Assembly (NCBI GenBank): GCA_015832175.1
Contig: WJXW01000002.1
Coordinates: 3,720,001-3,784,000, forward strand
Length of the DNA stretch: 64,000 nucleotides
Direction of reading: 5' to 3'
DNA from: Paraphaeosphaeria minitans
Taxonomy: Eukaryota > Ascomycota > Dothideomycetes > Pleosporales > Didymosphaeriaceae
A model generated the notes under the pieces. It saw only the letters and a list, made by a program, of their open reading frames with translations. It was not told the DNA's origin and ran no database searches. Position numbers and translations under genes: made by a program. Below, piece after piece: positions 44,893 through 56,456 of this stretch (positions within the stretch are counted from its first letter, which is position 1; each line of letters begins with the position of its first letter).

Positions 44893-46179
44893 ATGCAGGC
44901 AGCCGCAGCCCGACGTACCCTGAGCTCGCTCGCATCCAAGATCCACCCGCAGCTACCGCTCACTCCGCGGGAGAGCCAGCAGTTGCTCAATCTCCTCACC
45001 ACCTCGTTCAGATCTCACCTCGACCGCGAATACCCCTCCGGGCCGTCAGAGGCACCACCTGCGAGCACCAGCACCCAACTTGTCAAGGTAGAAAAGTCCA
45101 GGCGTCTGCCATCGTCGTATGATTCGGCCTCCGAGCACATCGACTCGATCCTCTCGAACCCGCTGTTTGCGAGGAAACCATCCCGGAGAGTATCCGACTT
45201 GGCTGCAGCAAGTGCGCTGAACGACCCTTTCGCCTGGTTTCTGGACCAGGCGGCTATCGGTACAGCCGACATTCCCAAGGCTGCGTTATGCCTCGACCTA
45301 TTACCCAGATCTCAGAACACAACCAAGGGGCGCAGAGGCTCGCTATCAAATAGCGATCGGAGACCGGCTTCAATGATTGCAGAATGGCTGCGTACCAGCG
45401 GCCGGGAGACCTCGAAAGAATTCTTGATCAGTCAGCTATCTACCAAAGGTGCTCCCAGGAGAAACCTTGTCAATAGACTGGTTCCATTGTTGCTTTTCGA
45501 AGGCAATCACGCTCCTTTATGGCGCTGGTATGCCTATGAGCCGGAAGAGGGCGACATGCTCAATCAAGCTCAGTTGTCACCGTTCAAGTGCCAACTGCTG
45601 AAAGAGATGATCAACGCGGCGCGAACTCGCGATGAAGCATTCGCAATATTCCAGCACGCATTCCAATTGGCTGAGGCTGGCAAGCGCAATGCTTATGTTA
45701 AGAGCCTTCAAGTAGCTGGAGCCCGACTCGTGGACATGATCGTCAGCGATCCTCAGGTTCCATGTACACCTGAATTTTACGAGCAATTTGCGCTGTCAAC
45801 CCGCGGATGGTTGTTTGCGTGGAAGCCCGTTGTACAAGCTATGCTTTGTCTGTGCAATCCGACGGAGCCCGATCCCCAGCCCGCTCTCAAGATCATCAAG
45901 AATGCAGACAGTTTCCTTGCGTCTACCCATTCGAAGCCAAGTAGACAAAGATTTCTGGTGCGGATGTGTCTAGGAGCCGCACAGCAATTAATCAAAGAAG
46001 AGAAGTTGGCTGATGCACAGATTGCTATGCAGTTCACAAAAGAACATTTTGAAGATTTGGTGTTGATCAAGTACCATTCCAGCGTTCCTCACCAGATGAA
46101 TCGGGGGGTCCCAGAGAAGAAGAAAATCCAAGAAGAGCAAAGAAATATTGCGCTGCTGGATGGCTTCTTGGCCACATGA
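44893..46179 (+). CDS. Fungal protein with putative mitochondrial presequence, unknown function
   Basis: This is one exon of 428 aa, from the first in-frame ATG. The N-terminus MQAAAARRTLSSLASKIHPQ is Arg/Ser/Ala-rich without acids, like a mitochondrial targeting sequence. The rest looks alpha-helical (FAIFQHAFQLAEAGKRNAYV, FAWKPVVQAMLCL, RMCLGAAQQLIKEEKLADAQ), reminiscent of helical-repeat proteins. I do not recognise a catalytic motif or a named family. A helical-repeat mitochondrial RNA or translation factor is possible but unproven. Confidence 0.7.
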   Translation: MQAAAARRTLSSLASKIHPQLPLTPRESQQLLNLLTTSFRSHLDREYPSGPSEAPPASTSTQLVKVEKSRRLPSSYDSASEHIDSILSNPLFARKPSRRVSDLAAASALNDPFAWFLDQAAIGTADIPKAALCLDLLPRSQNTTKGRRGSLSNSDRRPASMIAEWLRTSGRETSKEFLISQLSTKGAPRRNLVNRLVPLLLFEGNHAPLWRWYAYEPEEGDMLNQAQLSPFKCQLLKEMINAARTRDEAFAIFQHAFQLAEAGKRNAYVKSLQVAGARLVDMIVSDPQVPCTPEFYEQFALSTRGWLFAWKPVVQAMLCLCNPTEPDPQPALKIIKNADSFLASTHSKPSRQRFLVRMCLGAAQQLIKEEKLADAQIAMQFTKEHFEDLVLIKYHSSVPHQMNRGVPEKKKIQEEQRNIALLDGFLAT

Positions 46180-47171
46180 ACAACACTCGCATGCCGCATA
46201 TCTGCACCACGCCTGGCTCCCACTAGACAAAATACACTCGTGCGATAGCCAGGGCCCTCACCCTAAGGGCCTCCTCACCAACCGGCTCGTGTACGAACCC
46301 TCATCAACAAAACCACCCTCTATCGAGGTGTCTTAGCAAAGTTTTATAGCTCGCTATGTCACCGCACCAGGACATGACATTGCCCACACATCTAACCTAT
46401 CACGGTATACCTCATTGCTATCTAGGGTCAGTGCGGTGCAACATCGTCCACCGAAGGCGCCGTCATCATACCCATTATCTCACATGGAACAACCACAAGG
46501 TTGTCGGGTCAAGCGTCTTCGAACAGCGAGGAGCATGTAAATCTCCGAGGTTACGGCAAGTGTCTGCGTAATGCTCAGCAGGCTAGACTGTGTTTATATA
46601 GACACTACCACATAAGTTGTGATAGGGGTCAATCATGACATCGTACCGATGTGAACAGAACCAGATGGACGGCATGTCAAGATGAAGCAGACAATGAGAA
46701 CACGATTCAACCACACCATTTCTCACTCGCCTCTTTTACCCATCCCATGCGATGTCTTGGGTCGATCACAGCTTACATGGGCTCACGTTGCTCAAATATT
46801 ATGAACAGAGTAGCGTCATCTACGCCGTCGAGCTCTTCTTGGCAATGGACGCCCGCTCCACTTTCGCGGTGATATTGCGAAGCATCAGCACTATCATGGT
46901 GGGTTTACAGGAAGTTTGAACATATACTATCACATTTACATGCACCATCATGAGCAACGTCGAACAAAATCAGAGAAGTAATAGAATGCTTTTGGTATCG
47001 AATTGGGAATCGTCTGATCTATGCAACAGCAATGATTCATAAACAGAGGCAAGCTATGGGTAGTAGAAAAAAAATGAAATTCGTAACAGAAGAGCCAACA
47101 CCGCATCCGTCCTAAAAAAACGCCTAGATATGCCATCGGGACGCAGACTCAGCACTTGAGTCGTCCGCCGT
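46180..47171. other. Convergent intergenic region
   Basis: This is the 3' side of both neighbours. No coding frame, strong repeat or RNA gene was noted. Confidence 0.45.
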
Positions 47172-48650
47172 TCACTCAATCGCCGACACACCCTGCCCGT
47201 TAATGGGGTTGATCGACTCGTCAAACTGGAACTTGAACTCCTCGCCAAGCTCTTTCTTGATGGCCGTCTGCACGGCTGCGAGCACGTTGACGAAGACGCC
47301 GAAGGAGGCGGGGTTCTCCTTGTCGTTGCCCTCGCCCTGGTACACGCCCGTGCGGACCAGGCACGTGTTCCAGCCGTACATGTTGCCGCCGATGATGTCG
47401 GAGGCCGGGTTGTCGCCGATCATGTAGACGTTCTTGGGCAGCTTCTCCTCGTTGTGGATCGTGTCCATCCAGCTGGTGATGATCTCGTCGGCGTACTTGT
47501 ACGTGGCCAGCTCGGGCTTGCCGTAGACGACACGCTCGAGGTCGACGCCGGTGAGGGCCTTGTACATGGCTTCGAGGCCGATGCGGAAGGCGCCCTGCGA
47601 CATGCGGGGGAAGGGGTGCTCGGTGGGGCACAGCAGATCACCCTGGGAGAAGTAGATGGGGATGCGCTGGGAGACGGGGTCCTTGGCGCGGGTGCCGAAG
47701 CGGCCGTCCTCGGACTGGAGTAGGTCCATGATGATCTGCATGTCGGTGGCGTAGTCGCGGCTGTCGGAGAAGACCATGATGGCGTCGATGTTGCACTTGG
47801 TGAAGTCGCGGGGTCGGCTGGTCTTGCGCTCCTCCTCGGTGAAGACGCGGTAGGGGGCGATGGTTGGGTCCCAGGCGATGATGTCGTTGGGGACGACGAT
47901 GTCCTGGAAACCGTACTCCTCGGCGACCTCGCGGCACTTGTAGCCCTCACCACCAACGACGAGAACAGTTCTGTAGTATTCGGCCAGAGCACGCATGGGC
48001 GTGTGAGACTGGATGAATTGCTCAGTGGAGATTGGGTTGTGCAGGATCTTGCTGAGTTGAGCTACACGCTGCGTCTCGACCTTTCCGGAGCCGTTGGTAA
48101 GGAAGATGTGGGGGATCTTGATGCCGAGCTCGTTGTCGCCGTTGAGGATCTCAAGGACGCGCTTGCCCTCGGGGATCAAGCGGTCACCGTGGACAAGGAC
48201 ACCGTCAATGTCAAAGACGAATGCCATATCCTTAGCGGCAGTGACCTTCTCGCCGCTCAAGTCTTGCATCTGAGCAGCAAGGATATCTCGGGTAGGCTGA
48301 ATCGGGGGCATGCCGGGGCGAGAGGGCTTGCCATCCTCGGCGTAGTGCACGCTCGAGAGCCGTGACTGACGCTTTGAGCGAGGAATGGGAAGAGAAGCAC
48401 CGAAAGAGTTTCTTGATCCACGGCGGTCCCTCATGCTGGGCGAGAGAGAGAGGGTGTGCATGTAGGCGGAGGCATCGGAGATGGAGGATCGGGTTGCGGG
48501 AACCTCGATGGAGGTGGTGCCGTTGCCATCGGCGGGGATGCTGAGCGTCTCCTTGTAGCCGCCATTGGTAGTTCCATTGGTGCTGCCGTTGGTCTTGACA
48601 GAATCCACGGGCGCGTTCACGCCGAAGTCAGAGTCGTCGAAGGCAGGCAT
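47172..48650 (-). CDS. HAD-superfamily IIA hydrolase, CECR5 type (yeast YKR070W-like)
   Basis: This is one exon of 492 aa, from ATG 48650 (MPAFDDSDFGVN). The first ~130 residues are a disordered Ser/Thr/Asn-rich extension with RRGSRNSFGASLPIPRSKR. The HAD core has motif I FVFDIDGVLVHG (147-155), motif II LTNGSG (184-189), a CECR5-like cap (TPMRALAEYY, VLVVGGEG, YGFQDIVVPNDI), motif III in GKPELATYKYAD and motif IV GDNPASDIIGGN. These enzymes are Mg-dependent phosphatases whose substrate is generally unknown; yeast YKR070W is mitochondrial. Codon use is strongly G/C-ending, suggesting good expression. Confidence 0.9.
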   Translation of the reverse strand: MPAFDDSDFGVNAPVDSVKTNGSTNGTTNGGYKETLSIPADGNGTTSIEVPATRSSISDASAYMHTLSLSPSMRDRRGSRNSFGASLPIPRSKRQSRLSSVHYAEDGKPSRPGMPPIQPTRDILAAQMQDLSGEKVTAAKDMAFVFDIDGVLVHGDRLIPEGKRVLEILNGDNELGIKIPHIFLTNGSGKVETQRVAQLSKILHNPISTEQFIQSHTPMRALAEYYRTVLVVGGEGYKCREVAEEYGFQDIVVPNDIIAWDPTIAPYRVFTEEERKTSRPRDFTKCNIDAIMVFSDSRDYATDMQIIMDLLQSEDGRFGTRAKDPVSQRIPIYFSQGDLLCPTEHPFPRMSQGAFRIGLEAMYKALTGVDLERVVYGKPELATYKYADEIITSWMDTIHNEEKLPKNVYMIGDNPASDIIGGNMYGWNTCLVRTGVYQGEGNDKENPASFGVFVNVLAAVQTAIKKELGEEFKFQFDESINPINGQGVSAIE

Positions 48651-50303
48651 GATGACAGTGTTTTCAAGGTTCAAGAGGGTAAGTTAGGTAAGATGAACGG
48701 TCCAAGTGTCTCTTGACCAGAGAGACTTGTGGAGGATGAGATGGAATGAGAGTTGTGAGAGGAACGAGTAGCTTAACGTGCGGAGGGACAGAGTATATAT
48801 CTGATGTCAGTGAACAGGCAGCGTTACACTTTACCACGCTACGCCGTTCTAGAGGTAGAACTCTGGTCAAAGTCTTCGGGTGTTCTTTTGTTCGACCGCA
48901 GCCTTACCCGTAGCCTCCCGAAATGCTCCATAGTTGGTATCCTGAAACCTCCCTTGGGTTCCACAATCGTACTGCACAGACAAGGCATGATGACGAAAGG
49001 CGTCGCCTTGACCGGAACCACTGTTTGTCCTCAACGGTGCTCGGTGGCCGCATTGGAAAGACCCTTATCGCGTCTGTTTAGCGTACGCACCAGCAAACCC
49101 ATTCGGACCAAGTCTCGTCATTCCCGAAGAGCGGGGAGAAATGGGTGCACTGCTGGATGAACGTGGCAGATTCGCCACACAGTACATGTCCGATCGACGA
49201 ACGCCATCACTCCTTCCAAAAGTGGTCTCAACTCCATGTATTCTTTCTCCACTCCCCTCTCCACACTCACCGCTAGACCTACCGTATTATGCCGTGTCCG
49301 CCTGAGAAGATGGTATGATGCCGTGTCGGCATGAGAAGATGGTCGCTACGCGCGCCTGCAGCGCACACGAGGAGCTGTGCAAAGACTGCACGAAAAGCTT
49401 ACAAGCGCTGATAATGAGCTGTGTCGGCGCCTCAAGCGAAGAGCCTCATGGTGGAAGAACCTTGATTGGCTGCAGGGCACGAATAACCTGCCCGAAAAGT
49501 GGGTATGCGATAGGGTGTGATGCTTGAGCTCGACGTCGTTCGCCGAGTGTCCGGCCTTGTTTGTATGCGACCCACAATTGAAACGGTCCGTCCCTGCTGA
49601 TCGCGCTCGACGTTGCCTGGGTGTCCGAAGAAAGGCCTGACCGCGTGGAAAAGTCGGCACAGTTGCATCACCCAATTTTGGAAGGTTTTCCTTGGACTGG
49701 CGAATCGGCAGCGCACCGCTCTGCTCGTCTGGCTTGTGCTGCGCTTGTGTCGGCCGGTTAGTGAGAAAGGGTCCACCGAGTCTCCGCCGTAATGATGTAA
49801 CGTCTGATGAAATTCTGGCGGAAAACTGCACCGCATGAAACTGTTGGATGCTGAATTATGGAGATTGCGAGGCCTGGCGCGGTTGGAGATGGATACGGTA
49901 CGAGCATCGTCTGGAGCCGGCCGTGGAACGAGCGCGGTGGGCTCGGGTGGCCGTGGTATGGCGTAGAACCCTGGATAATTCTCTGTCGGGGCGAGGAAAC
50001 TGGATATATGTGCATTCGAATTGACCCCGCGCTGCCACCTACCTAGCATTTCATCATCACAGCTGAACATCGTTAGCTTGAGCATAACTTCAACCTTTGA
50101 ACATACCTTGCGCATAACCTCAACCTCTGAACATACCTTGAGCATAACCTTAACCTCTGAACATACCTTGAGCATAACCTTAACCTCTGAACATACCTTG
50201 AGCATAACCTCAATCACTAAACACACCTTGAGCTCTATACACACGACTCAATCTTATTACACACTCCCACACTACCACACCACCACACTACTGTACCGTC
50301 AAA
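48651..50303. other. Divergent promoter region with minisatellite
   Basis: This lies between the HAD gene and the aldo-keto reductase. It holds a 26-nt direct duplication (49289-49314 and 49318-49343) and a 30-bp minisatellite (50076-50234). A minus-strand frame through the minisatellite is a repeat artefact. Confidence 0.5.
50076..50234. repeat. 30-bp minisatellite, about 5.3 copies
   Basis: The unit ACATACCTTGAGCATAACCT + YAACCTCTGA repeats exactly every 30 bases from 50101 to 50220, with partial copies at both ends. The central units are almost identical and the outer ones diverge. Confidence 0.95.
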
Positions 50304-51272
50304 ATGGCACCCCTCGCAAACACCAAGACATACAAGTTGAACAATGGCGTCACCATCCCCGCCGTTGGTTTTGGCACCTTCGCGAACGAAGGAGCCACCG
50401 GAGAGACGTACAAGGCCGTCACCCACGCGCTGAACGCGGGTTACCGACACCTCGACTGCGCCTGGTTCTACCAGAACGAAGCCGAGGTGGGGGATGCAGT
50501 CCACGACTTCCTCAAGACGAACCCCTCAGTTAAACGCTCCGACCTCTTCATCTGCACAAAGGTGTGGCCTCATCTGATGGAACCCGAGGACATCAAGTGG
50601 AGCTTCGACAACTCGTTGCAGAAGCTGCGCATGGACTACATTGACCTGTTCTTGCTTCATTGGCCATTTGCGGTGGAGCCCAACGAGGACCGCATGCCTA
50701 AGATTGGCGCTGATGGCAAGTACATCTTGAAGAAGGGTTTGACGGAGAACTTGGAACCTTCGTGGCGGGCCGTCGAGGAGGTCAACCGCTCAGGCAAGGC
50801 CAAGGCCATCGGTTGCTCAAACTGGACCATCGAGGGTCTGAAGAAGCTCCTCTCGTACGCTGAAGTCAAGCCTACGGTCAACCAGATCGAATGCCACCCC
50901 TTCCTTCCCAACGACGAGTTGGTGCAATTCTGTTTCAAGAACGACATCCTGCCCGAGGCATACTCGCCGCTCGGTAGCCAGAACCAGGTGCCTACCACTG
51001 GTGAGACGGTGCGCGAGAATAAGACACTGAAGGAAGTGGCCGAGAGGAGCGGTCACGATCTGGCACAGGTGCTGCTTGCTTGGGGATTAAGGAGGGGTTA
51101 CGTGGTGCTCCCGAAGAGCTCCACACCGAAGCGCATCGACAGCAACTGGCTCATTCCCGAGTTGAGTGACGAGGATTTCGAGGCCGTCCAGAGCGTCGCA
51201 AAGGGACGTCACACGCGCTTCGTTAACATGAAGGATACTTTCGGCTACAACGTCTGGCCGGAGGAGGAGTAA
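50304..51272 (+). CDS. Aldo-keto reductase
   Basis: This is one exon of 322 aa, starting MAPLANTKTYKLNNG with a strong context (AAAATGGC). The catalytic tetrad of the AKR (alpha/beta)8 barrel is visible: D51 and Y56 (HLDCAWFYQNE), K86 (ICTKVW) and H119 (FLLHWPF). GCSNW, NQIECHPF and AYSPLGS follow. VLPKSSTPKRIDSN is the NADP phosphate-binding region (K and R). The family reduces aldehydes or ketones with NADPH; it resembles fungal glycerol/xylose-type AKRs, but the substrate is not fixed by sequence. The 30-bp minisatellite ends only 69 nt before the ATG. Confidence 0.94.
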   Translation: MAPLANTKTYKLNNGVTIPAVGFGTFANEGATGETYKAVTHALNAGYRHLDCAWFYQNEAEVGDAVHDFLKTNPSVKRSDLFICTKVWPHLMEPEDIKWSFDNSLQKLRMDYIDLFLLHWPFAVEPNEDRMPKIGADGKYILKKGLTENLEPSWRAVEEVNRSGKAKAIGCSNWTIEGLKKLLSYAEVKPTVNQIECHPFLPNDELVQFCFKNDILPEAYSPLGSQNQVPTTGETVRENKTLKEVAERSGHDLAQVLLAWGLRRGYVVLPKSSTPKRIDSNWLIPELSDEDFEAVQSVAKGRHTRFVNMKDTFGYNVWPEEE

Positions 51273-53167
51273 GGAGGAGTAAGGAGTCGACGAGGGTTTC
51301 GTCGCTGTACAATACTGATGGTCGATGCAGCACCTTCGCCGGCCGGAGCAAGCTCCCTATGCAAGGGAAGCTGTAAAAGTGTGCTTTAGCGTTTCTAGTT
51401 TTCATGTCGTCCACGTTGTAGCGATACCAAGAGATAGAGAAGGACGACTCATGTGCAATGACACAAGTTCAACTTGCTCTGCAGCTCGTCACTCATGTGC
51501 TCCACCCTGTGCAGTCCCCTTCCCCATCGAGCGTGTCGGCTTTCCTGCGTCAGTGATTGAGTGCATGCTCGTTGCATGGTACATGTGAAAGCGTAGCAGC
51601 ATGTGTAGCGCAAGGAAGAGACGGTCGGCGCCTGGATGTCACTTCCCTCACTCGGTACGTACGATCGTCTAGCTAGGTAGGTAGGGTATAGGGAGTCGCG
51701 CGGATCGTTCTCTCTAGTGAGATTCCCCCAGCAGACCTTCTCTGCTCACCGAGTTACATGCTTCCCATCCTCTTCGCCACCTGCCAAGCTGGGCGGCCAC
51801 TGTCCAGCTCAGTCGAATGTCTCAGCCAGCGCTGCACAACCACTGATTTGTTAACGGGTGTCAAAACGCTGTGAGCCTGAAAACGCAGCGGTTCAGCTCA
51901 TTTCACGGGTGCCACAACTTGGCGCACCGCACATCTCGCCCACCCAGTTTTCGAGATGCATCCGGGAGCATAACAAGGAAAGCCACACTGCGCATTGGCG
52001 ACGCGAGGTGCAAGAGCCGAGGGGACGCCAGATGCGTCAGGTTGCAGATTCCGTTCCCACGTGGGATGCATACCTAGGGCATAGGTAGGCTATCTACACG
52101 ACAGTGAACGTTGGACATTGGACAGGCTGTGCAGTTACCGCGGCGGAATGATCGCCGGATCTTCGCGCATCTTCGCACATCTTTGCGCATCTTCTCGCCA
52201 ATCTCCTGGACTCAGCCCAGCCCCGCTCAAGCCTCCGACCTCACTCCCTTCGCCCCCCCCGCGGTACGCCAGGACCACCTACGATACACGTCGTACAGCA
52301 ACCTTCTCGTTTCGCAAAGAGGAACCATGCGAACCCGCGCTGTTCTACGACGTCATCTCCACCTCTCAGCTCTACTCACAGTTCAGGAGACAATCTGTCG
52401 CTAGCCGCACAGTACCGCCCTTCTTCGCAGAACGTGCTGTTCCGTACCAATTACCACAATTTACCTCAGCCCAACTTAGCGCCACTGCTGCCATTTGTCC
52501 GCTGACTTTCCATTTGCTTGCATTTCGGACGCTCACACCTGATTGGAAGTCATCATTAACCGCAAGACGCGTCTTTACGCCTCTCTGGTTCTAGGGTTGT
52601 GGACCCTGGCCGGCCCTCCCCACGTAGGGCCTGATATATTAGGTACCATTTGCCTGGGGTAGCCTTGCTTGCTGCATCTTCGAACTGAGGGCCATCGTAT
52701 CGCCATTTTGGACTCTGCTCGTCTTCATTACTTTCTATTAATCACCTGCTTCTCATGTCAAGTGTCCTGCTGGGCTAGGTTTAACTCAATCTGCTATCAA
52801 TATCACTTTGTCCAAGCGACCATGTTGCAACTCCCCATCACGAGAGTTCACCTCTCGCCCAGCGATGCGACCAATTCGTAAGTAAAGTTTGCTAACATAC
52901 GTCGAATGCCTGATCACCCACACCTATGGTGCCAAACCCGAGTCATCCGAATATCCGATCCAATTTGCACGTGAACCGCTTGCCGCGTGCTTGACTCGCT
53001 ACCAACGGCGTCCGAGATTATGAACTATTCCTTATGCAAACGCTAGGTACCCTTCCTCATCGTTTGCGGCGACTGACGACAAGCCTTTCTGCACTCCATT
53101 CCATGGTGTCAGAGTAAACCAGTCAATTGCCTTTCGCAATGCTTCTTTGGTGACTTCGCCGCATACC
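51273..53167. other. 1.9-kb intergenic region
   Basis: No supported gene lies here. TAGGTAGGTAGG-type motifs occur at ~51672-51690 and ~52070-52088. A 10-bp CTTCGCGCAT tandem lies at 52161-52195. A 158-codon plus frame at 52118 lacks any family resemblance. Confidence 0.45.
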
Positions 53168-55207
53168 ATGGCCTACGACACATCCGAGATCCCACGCCTT
53201 ACTAGAACACCCTGGGAAGTTGAACGCTACAAGAGAAACTCCGTCTGGAAACGTGCACCCCAGGAAGCTCAGTTGCCCCAGCACGTATTCAAGAATCTTC
53301 CACGAGAGGTCTACGACTGCATTCTCGAATGGCTAGAGCTGCAGTGCTTGGGAAAGAACCAGCAATGTCCGCCATGCTATCTCAGAGACCTCTGTAGTCT
53401 ATCTTTGACCAGTCGAGCATGGGACCGAGCTGCTACAAATCAACTGTACGTCCTGCTTTCGTTTGATTTAATTCACCTAGCATCCGAGATTGTTGCCATC
53501 GCCAAATACTGTACCTTGATTTAATACCGTTGACTGACGGTCATCTTTAGGTACCGCAAAATCCATGTCCCGAGTCACGATGACGGTCGCAGACTGCCAA
53601 AGCTGCGTGTCGCAGGTACAAGTCGGCTTAAATTGCTTCGACGAACTCTCCGCGAGCACACAGCTTTGGCAAAGATAGTGCGAGAGATCCACTTGCCTGA
53701 TCTTGAGGCACTCTACTCCTTCGCGACTATAGAACGAGAAGAAATTGTCAACCTCGCGGCGTCGCTGGTAATGGCTTGTCCTAGCTTAGAGCGAGTTGTC
53801 GGATTCCATGTCCCCTATACCCACACGTTTGATCGCCTGTCGTATGCGCTATCTACCCGACCGAATTTGAAGGAGAGATTGTGGGTTATGACGGACGCAC
53901 ACGTGGAAGAGGATGAGTACGATGACGACTCAGTGCAAGGATACTACCACGCAGCCTGCGATCCTACGGAGAAGTTTCTGGAGCTCAACTCGGACCAGCA
54001 GTACCTATCGACCTTGGTTCTACATCAAGAATCTGCTCGACCAGTCATCGATCTGACTTACCGAGCTGTCATCGGCACCATAAGACTGCTGCCATCACTT
54101 CGCCACCTGTCTTTGTCTGGACTATCCAATGCGTCGTTCCCCAACCTCGCCCTAAGCGCTCTTCCACCCGACCTCGTTTCTTTGCGGTTGGAAGATCTGC
54201 CCGGTATCAATGAGAAAGGTCTTCAGCGGCTGTCGTCGTCACATGCTGTGACGTCCCTGAAGACTCTTGCACTCATTGATCTGGAAATAAATGACCTGGA
54301 CGTTATAGCAGGCTTCTTGTCACCGCACTTGCAGCACCTCGACAAGTTCACCCTTTGTCAGCACAGAGTTCCTACACGTTACGCCGGTTCGGACAGTCCC
54401 ATCTTCCGATCAAATACATTGAAGAGCATTCACTGGGAGCTACGTTCCCAGGTCACCCGGCCGGCTACTACACAATCTTCCCTCTCGGTCAGAGCTCCAC
54501 AATCACTTTCCTACTCGAATGAAGAGCTCGTGGCGTGTCTCGCAACAAGAGTGCTGGCAAGCAGTATCAAAGATGGTCTTCTACCCGGTCTACGACGGAT
54601 TCGCGCACCCCACGACCCGCAAGGCGTCCTCCAAGCGCTCTGCAAGCCTCTCGGTACCGCGTTATTGCGAGCAGACACATTGCATATGGTCGCAGCTCTG
54701 AAACCCGACCACGCGCCCGCGCAGTCCACACCCGAAAACCTGGAGAGGGAAACTACATGCTCGCTGAAGGAGTTCTTGAGCACCGCCCCCGACGGACGCG
54801 CCGATTCGGTCATACTCTCGCCGTCGTCCGCAACGTTCGCTACCCACCTCCAAGACGTCGCACACCCCACACCCGCACGTTCGCGTCTCGCAGCACATGC
54901 GCGCATCCTCTCCGCACGCGACAACCCCGCCGTGGTCTTCAGAGTCACAGATCCGGAAGACAATGTACGGGTCGAGACCAATATTGGCGGTTATCTGGGC
55001 GACTTGCGCAGCAACATCACGTACGAGCTGAAGCCCGACCGTAATCGCGTAGCGGTGGACGAAGACGAGAAGTACGTGCACGAATGGATCACGGGGATTG
55101 ACGACATCATGGGCGAGTGGGAGGTCGTTGGTGCTTCGGGTGGGTGTCGACATGCTGCTGGTGGGAACATGGCGAGATGCGCGGTGGAGATGCATGATCT
55201 ATTTTGA
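53168..55207 (+). CDS. F-box protein with leucine-rich segments, unknown target
   Basis: The exons are 53168-53445 and 53551-55207, with a 105-nt intron (GTACGT...TTTAG) that restores TNQL-YRKIHVPS. The product is 644 aa. The F-box is at about 40-85 (HVFKNLPREVYDCILEWLELQ ... LCSLSLTSRAWDRAA). Leucine-rich repeats lie in the middle (LLPSLRHLSLSGL, LPPDLVSLRLEDLPG, VTSLKTLALIDLEI, LSPHLQHLDKFTL). The C-terminal ~200 residues look partly disordered, with an acidic end. It is a likely SCF substrate receptor; the substrate is unknown. Confidence 0.82.
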
Positions 55208-55958
55208 GTGTTTTGCCACAGGCAGGTACCGTACTTACTGTGTATGCGCTCCATCTGCTCGTCTCGATTTCGCTCTTCGTTTTTTTTTGTTTTGGGGATT
55301 CGTGCGAGGCTTGAGGGGCGTTTGGCTTATGATGGCGTTCACAATGGAATACCCCTGGATTAGCTTAATGTAATACCTGCCCTCCATACCGTTTGTAACA
55401 TTCTCGAAAGTCTTGCTGAACCGCAGTGCTACCCTTCATATCGTTGTCCTGGGGTAGCGCAGTGCAACATCCCCCTCCGCTCCATATGTCTCACGTCCTA
55501 GGTAGCCACCGGCCCTCCTGACCTCCGCCCCTACCCCCCCCTGCAGCGATGGATTCATGAACGTTGTTTCACTCCAGGATGTCACACCACATAGTGCCGC
55601 AAAGGGAAGTCCGACGCTGTGCGACTGCAGCTGATGGGCTAGGAAAAGCTCCGAGGAAGTGATCCTGGGCCGGGTGAAAGCGAAGGACAACGGCTGTGTT
55701 CGATGGGAGATGGGGGGGTTGCCGTTTTGAGAAGCATGAGCGTGTGGGGAAGTGCAGGTGCGCTGTCCACGCATAGCCAAGTCTGTTCTGCGACCGCAAG
55801 GCTGCTTGCGTGAAACGCTTTGGATCTGGTCCGACTGGGAGGTGCTGCACGGTGTGCTCGTACGCCGGATGGAGTATGCCAGCTGGCGTTTACTGCCTGT
55901 ACGGTGTGCACAGCAGGCCTTCGGCACGAATTTAAGCATTCACTACTGTGGAATTAAC

Positions 55959-56104
55959 GCTGCCTGATGTTGGGTGTAGAGGACCGTTCGGTTGCAGACA
56001 TGAGGCTGGCAGGGAGGTTACATAGGTGTGTGCTGCCTGATGTTGGGTGCAGAGGATCGTTCGGTTGCAAACATGAGGCTGACAGAGAGGTTACATATGT
56101 TTGT
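55959..56104. repeat. 73-bp tandem duplication
   Basis: GCTGCCTGATGTTGGGTG starts both copies (55959 and 56032). By eye they differ at about seven sites, five of them transitions. Confidence 0.9.
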
Positions 56105-56421
56105 GCGTATATCTGATCTCCTTCATCCATGCCCCGTCTGTCAGGCTTTCTGGTTATTTGTTCTTGGGTGCCACGTATTTCATGCAGACAGCAGCTTAAC
56201 GCCTGCAGGTCTGCTGATGGCCTGACAAGGCGTGCAGCGGCGCAGAGCCGTGGGGTCAACGACATCCTTGGAGAATCGAACATGGGCGTGATGAGCTTCT
56301 ACGCGTGAGGTGCTCAACGTTGGATAGGTAAACGCGCATGGCATGCTGGAACGGGGGTTCGTGGCGAGCGTCGCCCGCTCCTTGCACGAGGCTTCCTTGG
56401 TTACAACCGGAGGACCGGCTT

Positions 56422-56456
56422 AGGCGTGAGGCGTGAGGCGTGAGGCGTGAGGCGCG
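56422..56456. repeat. 7-bp AGGCGTG tandem, 5 copies
   Basis: Four exact AGGCGTG units and a fifth AGGCGCG lie about 580 nt upstream of the PFK start. Confidence 0.95.

Noticed and set aside
50076..50234. Possible CRISPR-like array
   Set aside because: Units are directly adjacent with no unique spacers, and the genome is fungal.
49432..50244. 270-codon minus frame with a repeated VMLKVCSEVK peptide
   Set aside because: The 10-residue repeat is a translation of the 30-bp minisatellite, and the rest is not protein-like.
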